The notes under the pieces: generated by a model
What the model saw: only the letters and a program-made list of their open reading frames with translations
Databases searched by the model: none
What the model was told of the DNA's origin: nothing
Shown here: positions 1 to 11,032 of the stretch, in pieces
How the letters are laid out: each line of letters starts with the position of its first letter
Position numbering within the stretch: the stretch's first letter is position 1
Position numbers and translations under genes: made by a program
From: Burhinus oedicnemus
Taxonomy: Eukaryota; Chordata; Aves; Charadriiformes; Burhinidae
Assembly: GCA_008921705.1 (NCBI GenBank)
Contig: VFFE01007486.1
Span: 3,291,792-3,355,791, forward strand
Length of the DNA stretch: 64,000 bases
Reading direction: 5' to 3'

Positions 1-132
1 CTTTTTCTGCTCCTCACACCACCCTGCCAATGAGCAGGCTGGGAGGGCACAAGAATTTGGGAGGGGACACAGCCAGGACAGCTGACCTCAATGGACCAAA
101 GGGATATTCCATACCATGTGATGTCATGCTAG

Positions 133-140
133 TATATAAA
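133..140 (+). promoter_or_regulatory. LTR TATA box
   Basis: A perfect tatataaa lies in the LTR, about 190 bases before the attaaa poly(A) signal, which is the usual retroviral order. It is the core promoter of the LTR. Whether it is still active cannot be seen. Confidence 0.7.
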
Positions 141-325
141 GCTGGGGGAAGAAGAAGGAAGGGGGGGGGGATGTTTTGAGTTACAGTGTTTGTCTTCCCC
201 AGGTAACTATTATGGGTAATGGAGCCCTGCTTTCCTGGAGATGGCTGAACACTTGCCTGCTGATGGGCAGCATTGAATGAATTCCTTGGTTTGCTTTGCT
301 TGTACACGTGGCTTCTGCTTTACTT

Positions 326-331
326 ATTAAA
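326..331 (+). promoter_or_regulatory. LTR poly(A) signal
   Basis: The hexamer attaaa lies downstream of the LTR TATA box, in the position of an R-region polyadenylation signal. The equivalent site is deleted from the LTR at 10101-10662. Confidence 0.6.
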
Positions 332-458
332 CTGTCTTTAGCTAAACCCACGAGTTTTTCCTCACTTTTACTCTTCCAGTTCTCTCCCCGATTGCAGCTG
401 GAGGGAGTAAGCAAGCGGCTATGTGGTCCTAGTTGCAGTCTGGGGTTAAATGACTACG

Positions 459-2265
459 GTTTTCCATGATTGCACTGATACCTTAGTGCTGTTTAGAAAA
501 TTACTGTCTATTTAAGCATTTTGAAAGAAGTTAATTGTTTTTTTAAATGTCGAATTCATCCCATGAGGTATTATTTACCCGTATAACAAGTGGCTCACTA
601 AACAAAATGAGTGGTTCACAATTTCCAGGAGAAAATGCCATAGGGTGAAGTTTATAGTAAAGAAAATGCATTAATAAATAAACAATGTGATCTTAAGCTC
701 CTTATGCAAAGGATAACAAAAAAGAAAGGAAAAAACAGGTGGAATAATAAAAAAGATTCAAAATAAAGACTTAAACAAGTTCAGCTCATTTTCCTGGTCT
801 CTGCAGTCTCAATGGTGGCCTCCTCACCGGTATTCTTGCCCTTGTCTATCAATACTTTGGGAATTTGATCAAAGGCTGTGACTCTGCCTCTCAGCTCTCC
901 CTCCTGGGGCAGCAATCTATACCCATCTGTAGGTACTGGTCTCATAGCTCTGCCAAGCATCCCAGAGCAGGATGATGGGGCTACAGCTGTACCCATTTCT
1001 TCCCCAGACATTCACTTTTGCAGCAGGAGGATGAGAACACCAACAGCTCTCTTCTAACTACTGCTGCTGCATCAACCAGGAAAGATAAGGGATCTCCTAT
1101 TCTGTACAAGATTTAGGAAACCTGAAAAAGGATGAAATATCTCCCAAAGTAGAAAATGTAACATAGTATTTCCAAGCAACAATATCTATTCAATAAACTG
1201 GGGCAAGATTTGTAAAGGTCTTGTTAGTCTCCCACCTGAAGAATATGTTTGGTGGAGAGACACCTGTTCAATTGCATATCTAACTTTGGGCTACTGACCA
1301 TTGACTCAGTCCCTGTCCGATTGAATGCAATGGTTAGATGTTTGAGAAACATCATGTGTTCCATACGTAGAGTGTAAATTCAGAAAAATAAGAATAATTA
1401 ATAAGCTTTTACAAACATGGATCATGTGTTTACTTAGAAACTTTGCCTTCTTTCCTGTTCATTTTTTTAAATACAATTTTATTCTCCATCATTAAAAAAA
1501 AAATAAATTAAAATGTGTCCTCCTGAACTTAATATGAAAGTTTCTTGAGATCAAGATACCAGGTGATTTATAGATATTTTGCTAGTTGATTACTTTTGTA
1601 TGTCTTGAGTATATTTTTACTGGAGACAAGACTGACTTCAGCATTTGTTTTCGAATTGTATTAATTTTCAGAGTAAAACCTCTGTTTCGCATTTTTAAAT
1701 TCCTTTAAAAAAGGGTTGCAGAAAAGAGATCCATAAAGCTACTTTAATCCCATTCATTCCCATTTCAAGACACTTCCCGTACACCTGTCTGACAGTATCC
1801 TTGCATTCTGTTACTACTTTTAACAGGTGAAATGATCATAAATCCTGGATGTTTAAACTGATCTTAACACAGTTGTTAAGGTCAGCAACAACTCAGCAAA
1901 TCGATGGAAAACAAATGAAGAAAACATGCATATTGCCTAATTGGCTCATAGCTTCTTCAGTCTACTCTTGCAAATGTTTTATCTTTTCTGGTTAAAAATA
2001 ATAGTTTAAAATAACTGGCTTCACAGTAAGTATAAAAGAAAAATCAATTTGGTGTTGACTTGGAAAAGAGCTGAAGGAGATTAGTCAGTAGAAAACATAT
2101 ATATTTCCTTGAAACAAAAAATATTCTTATATCATGTATGATATTTTGATGATCATTGAAAGAGTGATTGTAACCACTTCAGCTGGATTTCTTGCCTTTT
2201 TTTCTTTGTTCTCTTGCATGACATTATGATATCACTGACCAAGAATTTGCGCCCATCTGCAAAAG
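459..2265. other. AT-rich unique sequence, no gene recognised
   Basis: Mostly AT-rich with short A and T runs. The only compositional island is about 781-1110, which is richer in G and C. On the minus strand it carries a 76-codon open frame from an ATG at 1011 to a stop at 781, with a stop codon immediately before the ATG. I do not recognise the protein and see no splice sites or promoter that would make it a gene. Confidence 0.6.
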
Positions 2266-2472
2266 GACACTTAGGGAAGTTAAAATGAATTAACTGAAGG
2301 TGTGAAGTGAACTGCATCATCCAACTCTTGCGCTGTTGTTTATTTCATACAAAGGTTGACTTGACTAAAGAAACTCAAGGCCACTCTTCTGAAAGAGAAT
2401 GTCCATGCAGATGTAACGCAATGCAGTCTAACTTCACACCTTCAGCTAATTCTTCCTAATTTCCCCAGTGTC
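2266..2472. repeat. Large imperfect inverted repeat (about 51-bp arms, 105-nt spacer)
   Basis: The left arm (2266-2316) and the reverse complement of the right arm (2422-2472) align from end to end at roughly 80% with one single-base gap in each half. A perfect 15-nt core, ctgaaggtgtgaagt, starts at 2294 in the left arm. Both arms start with gacact and finish with actgca in this alignment. The spacer is not self-complementary by eye. It could be a small foldback DNA transposon or MITE relic, or a structured transcript such as a hairpin RNA precursor. I know no family name for it. Confidence 0.8.
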
Positions 2473-5400
2473 TCTGGAAAAATATCCTGGACATACACCA
2501 ATCTTTGAATCAGCTACACAATCTTTGACTGTAATACAAAATTGGCTCCATGCCTGGAACTTCTAGTCTCTGATTTTCTCTTTCATCCAGCATTTTTTCT
2601 TCTAGTATTCCAGACAAGTAAAGTCCAGATGTTTTCTGCTGTTCAAGAAAGCAACCAGAGAGCACCCTTAGGGGTTCAGTGTTTTACTTTAATTTCAAAA
2701 GCATAGATACAGTTTTTGGTTTTGGATTGCTATTCAAATACTAATTATTGCCTAGTACCTTAACACTTCCTAGTTCTTGCGTGCCTTTAAATGGAATAGA
2801 GTCCTGAATTACCATGTTCTCCATCATTGATTTGTATTTCTAGAGCATGCAGGGCTTGAAACAGTTAAATTGCTCACCCTGCTGGTAAAATTGACTATTT
2901 GTTCTACAAACACAGGTACAGATCTCTATTACAATAAATACCGAATCCAAGTCACTATTTTCTCGGAAGTTCCTACTCATTATAATGATTTATTGATTAC
3001 ATGGTTTGAAAAATTAAACTATTTTGGAAATAAAATTGAAAAAAAATATTTTAATACTGTTACAGCATTATATTCACTTCTTAACACTCCTCCCTAGCCG
3101 TCCTCATATATCTTTGGCTGGATCTAGACTGGATTTCTTGAGGCATTTCTTGAATAAATACTGAGGTTATTGGTCACTCCTAACGATTTATAACCCAGCC
3201 TTGTGTTTATCAGTGAAAACTAGTAGCTCTTTTGATTCTACAGAGCATATTTATTAAACAGGAAGAAAGAAATTCCATTCCAGCTATGCCAATGCCATAA
3301 TTTCATTCATCCTTCCTCTGCACAGTTTTTCTCCTTGTTCATTTATGCATTAGCGAACACTTAAGGAAACCGTAGTTAATTATCAGGATTTCTTATTTGT
3401 CTCTAATGTACTTTTATTTCATGCTGACTAATTACAGTATTTCCTTTGAACCATGTCTTAATCATATTTATATATTTTATCACAACTGCAGTAAGGGTAT
3501 AATTTGGTGGCTTTCTGGGTCAGAGCAATAATCAGGAAGATGTATACATCTCCCTGAATTGTAGGATTCATTGCCTTGTAGAGAACACTGCCTGTTGTCC
3601 AGAGACCTGGCCAAGACACCGTCCCCAAGATGGTGGGGAGGAATAGGTGCTCTTTTGTCTGTTCCTTCCTTTGTATTCCTCTGAAAAAAACAGATGGGCT
3701 CCCAGTGTAAAGCAAACAATTATAGAGGGTGGCAGAATTGCCAAACTATGCTAAAGGTCTTTTCTCATGCCACCAACTCTACCCTGTTGCCATAGAGCCC
3801 TGAGCAGCAGCCTTACACCTGCCATAAGTCTGGCTGCCCACAGGCAGGGATTCCTTCCTAGCTCCTTTGTGCACAGCTGTGCCTGGTACACACAGGTCTG
3901 ACCAGGAGAGCACTGCTTTCAGGGGTTTATTATCGGTATCATTTTAGACAGCTCTGGAATTTCTGTCTCTACTTTTGTGCTATCATTATAGCTTGATACA
4001 AGTAGGAATGCTTGCACAGGAGAAAAGGAAATGTCCCTTGTTTCTAGCAAGTAAGAGTCTTCTTACAACACATACCTTACTACCTTGGTGGTATTACTTG
4101 TTATGTACTTATTTCACATATTATATGCAGGCAACTGTAATGATTAATGCAATTCCATTGTATTCTGACTCCTCTCCGAGCCAAAAACCATCATAGTTGT
4201 TTTCATTGTTTAATTTCCCCTAATTTTGTGTGAGTCATTTCCTTAGTGCCTTATTGCCATACCATTTTATAACCACTGGTTGTGTTTTAATTAGTTGAAC
4301 ATTGAAGCAGGAATCAGCAGAGTAAAAAAATCTAGAGATATTTTCTTTTTAAATTTTGCCTGACAACATTCAGCTGTCCTATATCTGAAAATAATACTTC
4401 ATAGTGTTGGTTTTAATTCTTACAATTAAATAATTTTTGAAGTGTGCAAATCAGATCATTCATTGTTACGTATATAACTGCCACCAATATGCTTTCTGAA
4501 AATCTTTGTGTTCCACACAGAGTCCAGCTATCACAAAGTCAACTCAGTTGCATGTGTGGTTAGCTTTAGACATTTGAATAATATTCCAGAAGCCTAGGAG
4601 CAGTCATGTAAATAGGTCTTCAAGCACAAGCAAGGGAAAAAAACCCAACAGATCTACTACTGAGTATTGAGGATACATGAAATTAAGCAGATAAAAGTGG
4701 TTTCACAGAAATGGTATTTCAAACGCTCAAGCTGTATTAAATTTCCTGGGTTGAGGAAGAAACTGCCTCTCAATATCTTTCTGAGTGGATTATTGACAGC
4801 AAAAGAGTTTTTAAAAAGCAGAAAAAACAGAAAAAGTTAAAAACCCAAAGGCTGAAACCTGATATTATATTAGAAACAAGGGTATCAATCTCAGAAGCAG
4901 CAATGAACTTTTCAACCGTTTACCCAAGGTGATAATTTGAAATCTTTAATTAAAGATTGAGTTTTTAAAAATTTATCTTTCCACTTAGGCAGAAGTTCTG
5001 GCCATGTGTCAAAAATTACTGGTTGAAAATATAGCTTGGGTTTATTTTTTGTTTGATTTAATTTTTCTTGTGTTTCATAATAAAGAATAGATCGGGTAAG
5101 CATAATGGTCTCTTTAAAACATTTCTGTGTTTCCTCTCATTGGATTTCTTGCAACTTTTAACAATAATTAGAATAAGTGCATTTATAAACACAACCAAAT
5201 TTTAAAATCTAAAATTCAAGATATGCAGCTTCCTCTTTTGGATTAACAAGAAGAACCAAAAAGAAATTAGTATCTAGCATGCTATAATCCCTTTGTTCGC
5301 TGATTCCATTCTGGTGTCCCTAATACAGTGTTGTTGCCATTCCCAAAACATCACCGTAACAAATGATTATGCCTTGCAATTCCTTTGATCATGCATGTGA

Positions 5401-5898
5401 AGATGTAATATTCAGGACAGACATTGCTTTGGCGACCTTACTACTAAAAGGGAGCAGATTCAGCTAAAACCACGTGGACCTGATTTCCTGAATATGAGAT
5501 GGGATTGTACCAAGTCACTTTATGGAGACGAAATATTCGAGTAGAATTTTTTTCACCCTCTAGGATTGCCTGTGTTATTCTGAGAGCATATCCACCTGTC
5601 CAAGAAAATCTGAAGCTAGGCAGGCTGTAAAGGAGATAAAAGTCAATATCTCTTTACCTTTTAACCTTTTCCCTTACCTATATATTGCCTGTATAGGTTT
5701 TACTCAGGGCTTCAAGACACAAAAAACACCTCATTCTCTAAGAGCACAGGTATATCTTATTTGAATTCAGTCTGTTCCATTAGAGTAAAATTTTCTGACT
5801 CATTGATCTTAACACAGATTTTTTTATTGGTTTTTTTCCCTTGGGATAACCAGTTTCTATCTGCAACTCTTCAGGAAATAAAAAGTAGCATGCAATAA
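2473..5898. other. AT-rich unique sequence, no gene recognised
   Basis: No repeat family or coding region is recognised. About 3480-3720 has two overlapping minus-strand open frames of 79 and 85 codons. The adjoining 3780-3930 is less AT-rich than its surroundings and may be an old repeat that I cannot name. The rest is AT-rich with scattered homopolymer runs. Confidence 0.55.
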
Positions 5899-5937
5899 TT
5901 AAAAAAAAAAACCAACAAACCCAACAAAACCCTAAAA
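5899..5937 (+). repeat. A-rich / AACCC low-complexity tract
   Basis: An A11 run grades into caacaaaccc-like units. This kind of degenerate A and C tract recurs in the window (29213-29255, 54165-54218). Confidence 0.75.
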
Positions 5938-7639
5938 CTTCTAATTTCATTTCGTTAAGCATCACTAAACCTGTGTCAAGTGATTTTGTCTTTTCCTGCA
6001 GTAAAGAAACAGGAAAGGCATCAAAAAACCCAGTAAGATCCTATTTAGAAAGAAAATTGGACAGCAGCCCACTATCCCTCAAGAATTTGTTTTTCTCACC
6101 TTCTTACCACCCCCTTTCCAAAGCCACCATCTGGGGTAAACACTTGCGTGAAGCTGCTGTAGAAGGAGCAAACAGCGAATGGGTTGGTGGAAAGCCACTG
6201 GGGAGTTCTACTGTCAATAAACAAACTGAAAAAGGCGCTCCCTTTCTTTGCCCCCACAGGGAAACCAAAGGATCATTTGTACAAATTGGTTTAAAGCTAG
6301 TCTGTTTTCTTTTTCCTCACTCTGAGTACTGCTGAAGTGATGTATGGTGTTCTTCTGAACATTCACAAACCTCAGCTGGGGAAATTACAAGGACAGATTC
6401 TGCCCATGTGCGTACAGGCTTGCTTACTTCCATCTGGGCTTCAGAGGATAATTGCTCACTTTGTACAAATGTTTTAAAGTGCGGACAAAAGAGTAACTGA
6501 AGATAATTTGTTTGTGGCCTTTATTTGATTTTCTAATAATTTTCAGGTTCGCATATTCTTTGCAATTGCATTTGTTTCATTTATGTATTTCATTAAAAGA
6601 GAAAACCTTCTCTCTCTTTTAACAAAACATCATTATCTCACTGACACACCTATATATCACTAGTAAAAGAAGAAAGGATAAAATATGGCAACGTATGAGC
6701 AAGCCATGCGTTTGAGCACAGATTTTACTTCTGGCTGGTAAGTACGCACAGGCTGTTTTTTCAGCACCTTAATGTCACAGACAGACATTGCAATATAGTT
6801 CTTTTCACCACATTTTCTGCAGATTTTCACTGGCATATTTGATGTAATTCTATCGCCTTCTCCCTTCTGCTAGTTAGTTCCCAATTTTAAGCATTTTCTT
6901 ATCTTTATCCTTAAAGTATTGTGCAGCAATATGGATTAGACCAAGCCTTGCATTATGCCTATACAGCACAATGACACTCCCCATGAGTTTTAAAAGTGGA
7001 GAAAGATATCCCGCTGTTAATATACAACAACTATTCTGTACTGAGTTCCTATGTTGCTACTGTAAATTCCCCATCCCTTAAATTTTTGTAGAGAAACCAT
7101 GTCATTTCAGTCCATTTCTTAAAATCTGAAGTTTTATTTCTTGTATATCCACCATATATTCCAATTACTTGAGAGGTTACATATTTGAGCTGAAATAGAC
7201 TGGAACAGAACTGCTATAAAGTGTGTTACAGCAAACGTGAGACTTTGGCAAGTGGTGATACAATATGTTGGATTTATTTGCAATTATGAAGTGATTAGAA
7301 ATATCAAACTGCAAAAAATCACTTTGTATCTTTGCCAAAGGCAAAAATTACAATTAGCCTTTTCTCACAGTGCAAACACATGCTATCTGTACTACAACAG
7401 TTGCAGATATATAATTTTTTTCTTCCGTGACACTGAAATTTCTTAATTATATCACTTTTCCTAATTATCATTCAATTAAATACATTTTCCTCAAACTACA
7501 CTTGCTGTTCAAAATGAAAAAAAAAAAGTTACCTTCTCCTAACTTTACCTTTTACTCTCTTTTGGCTAGTCTGATCTAAGTAACTTTAGAAGTTATGCTA
7601 AAGAGTCGCGTGAATTTTTAATGGAATACAAAAAATAAG
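5938..7639. other. Unique sequence, no gene recognised
   Basis: Includes a 120-codon plus-strand frame (5973-6335) that contains no ATG and is therefore not called as a gene. A donor-like gtaagt at 6738 follows a short ATG-initiated frame from 6685, but no convincing acceptor or coding match accompanies it. Confidence 0.5.
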
Positions 7640-8200
7640 AGTGAAAGACACGCTGTAAGCTTATTGAGTCCAACCTCCTGTTCCATGGCGGAATTAATTA
7701 TTTCTAAATCATTCCCAGTACGTTTGCCCAATTGATTTAAACTGTCAGTTAAACTTTTGGTTTGTTCTCATTCTTCACTGTTCTCACTGTTGTATTTGAT
7801 GCTCAGATAAACTGTTCAAATCTGCCTTACTGTAGTATTGTGCTGCCTACTGCTTATTCTTCATCATAACCGCAATGGAGAGAAAATGTTCTGCTCCTTT
7901 CCTATTAGTAGATAACACTGAGATATTGGAAGACTTCGGTCACCCTGGAGTTTTTTTATTCTCTAAACTGAACAACCACTTCTTTCAGCTTTTTCTCATA
8001 GGTCATGTTTTTAAAATTTGCAATAAGTTTCATTACTCTCCTCTGTACAATTTCCAATGGCGTTTCTTCAATATGATATCCAAAAGGGGCCAAAATACTC
8101 CAGCTGCTAGTAATAGTGTAGTACTAGGTGAAATAGAGATGCTATACTGAATGTATTACAAACTACGTTCCTTTATTCTGTTCCTAAAGTGTTCAGCAAT
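7640..8200 (-). mobile_element. CR1-type LINE fragment, 3' portion, minus strand
   Basis: Read on the plus strand, this is the reverse complement of a CR1 3' end. The landmarks I recognise from the family occur in the expected order: the tail motif gtccaacctcctgttcc near 7668-7684, the ctcataggtcatgtttt block near 7996-8012, the ctcctctgtacaatttccaa block just after it, and atactccagctgctag near 8094. CR1 elements are non-LTR retrotransposons, normally truncated at the 5' end. This copy is old, with many substitutions, and does not encode a protein. The 91-codon open frame at 7875-8150 runs antisense to the element and is not a gene. Confidence 0.85.
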
Positions 8201-8370
8201 CTGAAATTGTTGGTTCACTTTCAGTTGTAATTCACAGTAAACAATATCCTTTTCTCAGGAACTAGTACTACATAACAGCAAACCCCCAACCTGTCTTTCT
8301 GCATTTGATGATTTCTACCAAAGACAGAACTTTGCACATGTTTAAAAAACAAAATAAACCAGAAATCTCA

Positions 8371-8408
8371 TTATTATTATTATTATTATTATTACTACTA
8401 CTATTATT
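8371..8408 (+). repeat. (TTA)n/(CTA)n microsatellite
   Basis: About eight TTA units pass into ctactacta and then ctattattt. Because the array is fairly pure it is likely to vary in length between individuals. Confidence 0.9.
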
Positions 8409-10100
8409 TCTCCAGTTTACTAAGATACTTTGAATTACAAGTCCCTCTTCCAAGAGAGTTGTATCTACTCTTCACTTCTAACTGCTGGACAGTTCAGTGA
8501 ACGTGCTATTTATTCTATTGGTCCTTGTTGAAATACTGAAGAGCCCGGGAATCAGAGAAGATCAACAAAAACATTCAATGAACACATCATTCCAGTGGGA
8601 CAGCTAGCAACTGATTCCTACTCTCTTGGTATAGTTACCCCATTATCTCTGCACCCACCTTAGAGCACCTGTTTCCCTTACTTGCAAACCCCCTAAACAA
8701 AAAGAGGGGTTAAGGAAAAAGCAGTATGATGTAACTTATTCATTATGATGACATCTTGCCATGTATGTTTAACTTCCCTATCAGTGTTAACTCCCTCATG
8801 GAGTTATAAAAATAAGTTTAATTTGGGACAGCATAGTGCATATCACTAGTTGGCAAAGAAGCTGAAAATCCGTAAGACCTTTCTCTAAATTTATAATAAT
8901 TTGAAATGGGTAGAAGCACATCCTGCTTAGCACCCGGATATTACCATCATTATAATAGAGTCCAGAATAGCATAAAGAAAATACACTAGTGAGAGAACAT
9001 TGTCCAGAAAAGTACTCCAAGTTGCAGCTAGGTCACCAGGTTTTATAGTACAGTTTTTATGCACTATGGCTTAGAATATAACTTAAAAGAAATAGTAGAA
9101 TAAGTCTACTAGATCTCTTTTTAAAACGTGGAAAGATTGAGTCTACTTTTCCATGGCTATTTCTTCACATAGAAATAACACAGCTGACACTACAGTTATA
9201 AGTGAAAATAGAAGCAGCCAGCTGAAGTAAAGGACATGAAATAACTCTGGAAATAGGAGAGATTATTTTTATCCTCTGTTTTGATATTGAAGACTGGTTT
9301 GCTGCCTGTCCCAGTTCATTGCTGTTGGATAACTGAAATTACTCAAACTAAAGTAGAAATTCATGACACAGTATGGATGGGGACACCCTGTGGGTTCTCT
9401 GAAAGCACATTAGCAATACCAAAAATCCATCTTATCCTCCTCAATCCATTTGCCTTTAAAATCTCACAAGAAGTATTGTGATCCTGTTACATATTCAAAG
9501 AATAACCTTAACTTTGTCAGAGAGGCTCTTTTGCCAATTTAAAAATTGAATTATCTTTTAAGAAGTTCACCTCCTGTAATTAGGAAATTGCATGGAAGAA
9601 TAATTATGAACATAATATTCACAAGCTGTCAAAGTTTATGAATGCAGAAATATACTTAAAAAGTATAGATGAGAAAGCAGAATTTCATATTGGTAATTAG
9701 TTTTGAGCAAGTTTGAAATACATTGCTTGTGTCTTCAGACACCATCTTTTGTGTAACAGAGCCAGCACCCTGTTTGTGTTATGATACTAAGCTGCTTACA
9801 GATAGTTTGGAAGTGTAGAAAATTCGCTTTTTAAACGTAAAGTAAATTGAGAGATTTCTTTCTTCAAGACCTGCATTGCAGGAAATACATTACAAATAGC
9901 TCTGTTTTTCAAGCACCCTTTGCTAAGGAAATCAACCATCGAAGCAGCATGGCTGAGGATTTTGGAACAGCTACAAGCGCATTGCGCTGCCAGAGAGCTG
10001 CAAGCATAATCACAGCCTCACCACCCGCAGCCACTGGAGAGGAGTTCCCCAAAAAGGTCTGAAAAGTTACTTCTTTCTTCTGCAAGCCAGCCTGCAAGAA
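8409..10100. other. Unique sequence, no gene recognised
   Basis: AT-rich without recognisable repeats. About 9900-10080 is less AT-rich and has overlapping frames of 71 codons (plus) and 62 codons (minus) that I do not recognise. This segment directly adjoins the retroviral insertion at 10101. Confidence 0.55.
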
Positions 10101-10662
10101 ATTGCCGTTTTAGCTGTGACAGAGTTAATTTTCTTCACAGTAGCTAGTATGGGGCTATGTTTTGGATTTGTGCCAAAACCAGTGTTGGTAATACAGGGAT
10201 GTTTTTCGGTGCTGCTGAGCAGGGCTTACATAGTATTGATAGTACAGGGATGGTTTTTGTTATTGCTGACACTTAGAGACAGGCCTTTGCTGCTCCTCAC
10301 ACCACCCCGCCAGCGAGCAGGCTGGGGGTGCACAAGAAGCTGGGAGGAGACACAGCCGGGACAGTTGACCCCAACTGACCAAACGGATATTCCATACCAT
10401 ACCATACGATGTCATGCTCAACATGTAAAGCTGGGGACAGAAGAGGGAAACGGAAGACATTCAGGGTTTGTCTTCCCAAGTAACTGTTACAGGTGATGGA
10501 GCTCTGCTTTCCTGGAGATGGCTGAACACCTGCCTGCCAATGGGAAGTGGTAAATAAATTCCTTGTTTTGCTTTGCTTGCGTATGACTCCCCTATCCCTC
10601 TGGAGGGGAGTGAGCAAGTGGCTGTCTGGTGCTTAGTTGCTGGCTGCCATTAAACCATGACA
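10101..10662 (+). repeat. 5' LTR of the non-autonomous element
   Basis: The left end is placed by alignment with the TGTGCTGG start of the 3' LTR at 12100; the terminal bases here have drifted (attgccg). The right end is the accatgaca at 10654-10662. Bases 10121-10233 are identical to the 3' LTR, then a diverged second copy of 51 bp follows (10234 onward). The TATA position reads catgtaaa (10422-10429), weaker than the tatataaa of the LTR at 133. Relative to that LTR about 74 nt are missing near 10580-10586, including the poly(A) signal. A short CCATA repeat occurs near 10391. Confidence 0.9.
10183..10282 (+). repeat. 51-bp diverged tandem duplication inside the 5' LTR
   Basis: The segment from 10183 (tgttggtaatacagggatg) is repeated from 10234 (tattgatagtacagggatgg) with many substitutions. 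The 3' LTR has only the first copy and continues directly into agtcaaggcc at 12234. The second copy therefore looks like the original LTR sequence, pushed downstream by an out-of-register replacement. Confidence 0.75.
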
Positions 10663-10669
10663 GTCCATT

Positions 10670-10692
10670 TTGGCACTCAACACGGGGCTCGA
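10670..10692 (+). other. Candidate primer-binding segment
   Basis: Eight bases after the LTR end comes tggcactcaacacggggctc, starting with the TGG expected of a tRNA 3' end complement and lying where reverse transcription would be primed. I cannot assign the tRNA by eye, and the 8-base gap from the LTR is longer than usual, so this is tentative. Confidence 0.4.
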
Positions 10693-11030
10693 AGGGTTGG
10701 AGATAATGACAGATTTGACTGGAATGTGCAAGATCAAATTTATAGCTGTTATTGCTGCTTAGCTATTAATTGGCAGGCTTCTGTGCTTGCCATGGGGCTT
10801 GCTTACCTTACTGTATATTAGAGTCTGGTGCTCATCAGTGGCTGCTTTTTGCTTTCGCTGCTTGCTGTAGTGCTTATCATCTTACTCTATGGCGCCTGGG
10901 AGTATTTTGACAACAGCAATGGCAATGCACCCGGGCTGGCAGATGGCCAGGACATCGCTGCTGTTTCTGTGCTGCTACCCTGGACAGGCTGGAATTCCAC
11001 TGTGAACTGGAGTCAAAGGGACTGTGACCT
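10693..11030 (+). pseudogene. Retroviral leader with a small hydrophobic open frame
   Basis: A frame opens after a stop at 10819 and runs to a stop at 11083-11085. It has no ATG; the first possible start is a GTG at 10828. The N-terminal 20 or so residues are strongly hydrophobic (LLSLLAVVLIILLYGAWEYF), like a signal anchor or membrane segment. A polar Asn/Gly/Asp-rich stretch follows, then a few residues of the 48-bp array. I do not recognise a retroviral gene here. It could be the remnant of a small membrane protein carried by the family, or coincidence. As it stands it is not a functional gene. Confidence 0.35.
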
Positions 11031-11032
11031 GT

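Larger units (their letters stand above)
1..458 (+). mobile_element. Right-hand part of an avian endogenous retroviral LTR
   Basis: The sequence aligns by eye with the LTR at 10101-10662, starting about a third of the way in, so the left end lies outside the window. A TATA box (tatataaa, 133-140) is followed by a G-rich run near 163-172, a poly(A) signal (attaaa, 326-331) and a U5-like tail that ends around 457. No primer-binding sequence follows, so this is either a solo LTR or the 3' LTR of a provirus lying to the left. It is the most intact LTR of its family here, keeping a 74-nt segment with the poly(A) signal that the 10.1 kb copy has lost. I recognise the family as a widespread avian LTR, probably ERVL-like; the class is inference. 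Confidence 0.9.

Noticed and set aside
5973..6335. 120-codon plus-strand frame
   Set aside because: It has no ATG (the nominal start is GTG), no recognised domain, and no convincing pair of splice sites.
6685..6738. ATG-initiated frame ending at a gtaagt donor, like a first coding exon
   Set aside because: The peptide is only about 18 residues and there is no promoter, acceptor or downstream partner; donor-like sites are frequent in 64 kb.
10116..10617. Open frames of 126 codons (plus) and 106 codons (minus) inside the 5' LTR
   Set aside because: They lie wholly within LTR sequence and follow its repeats; a matching minus frame also appears in the LTR at 1-458. They are translation artefacts of a repeat.
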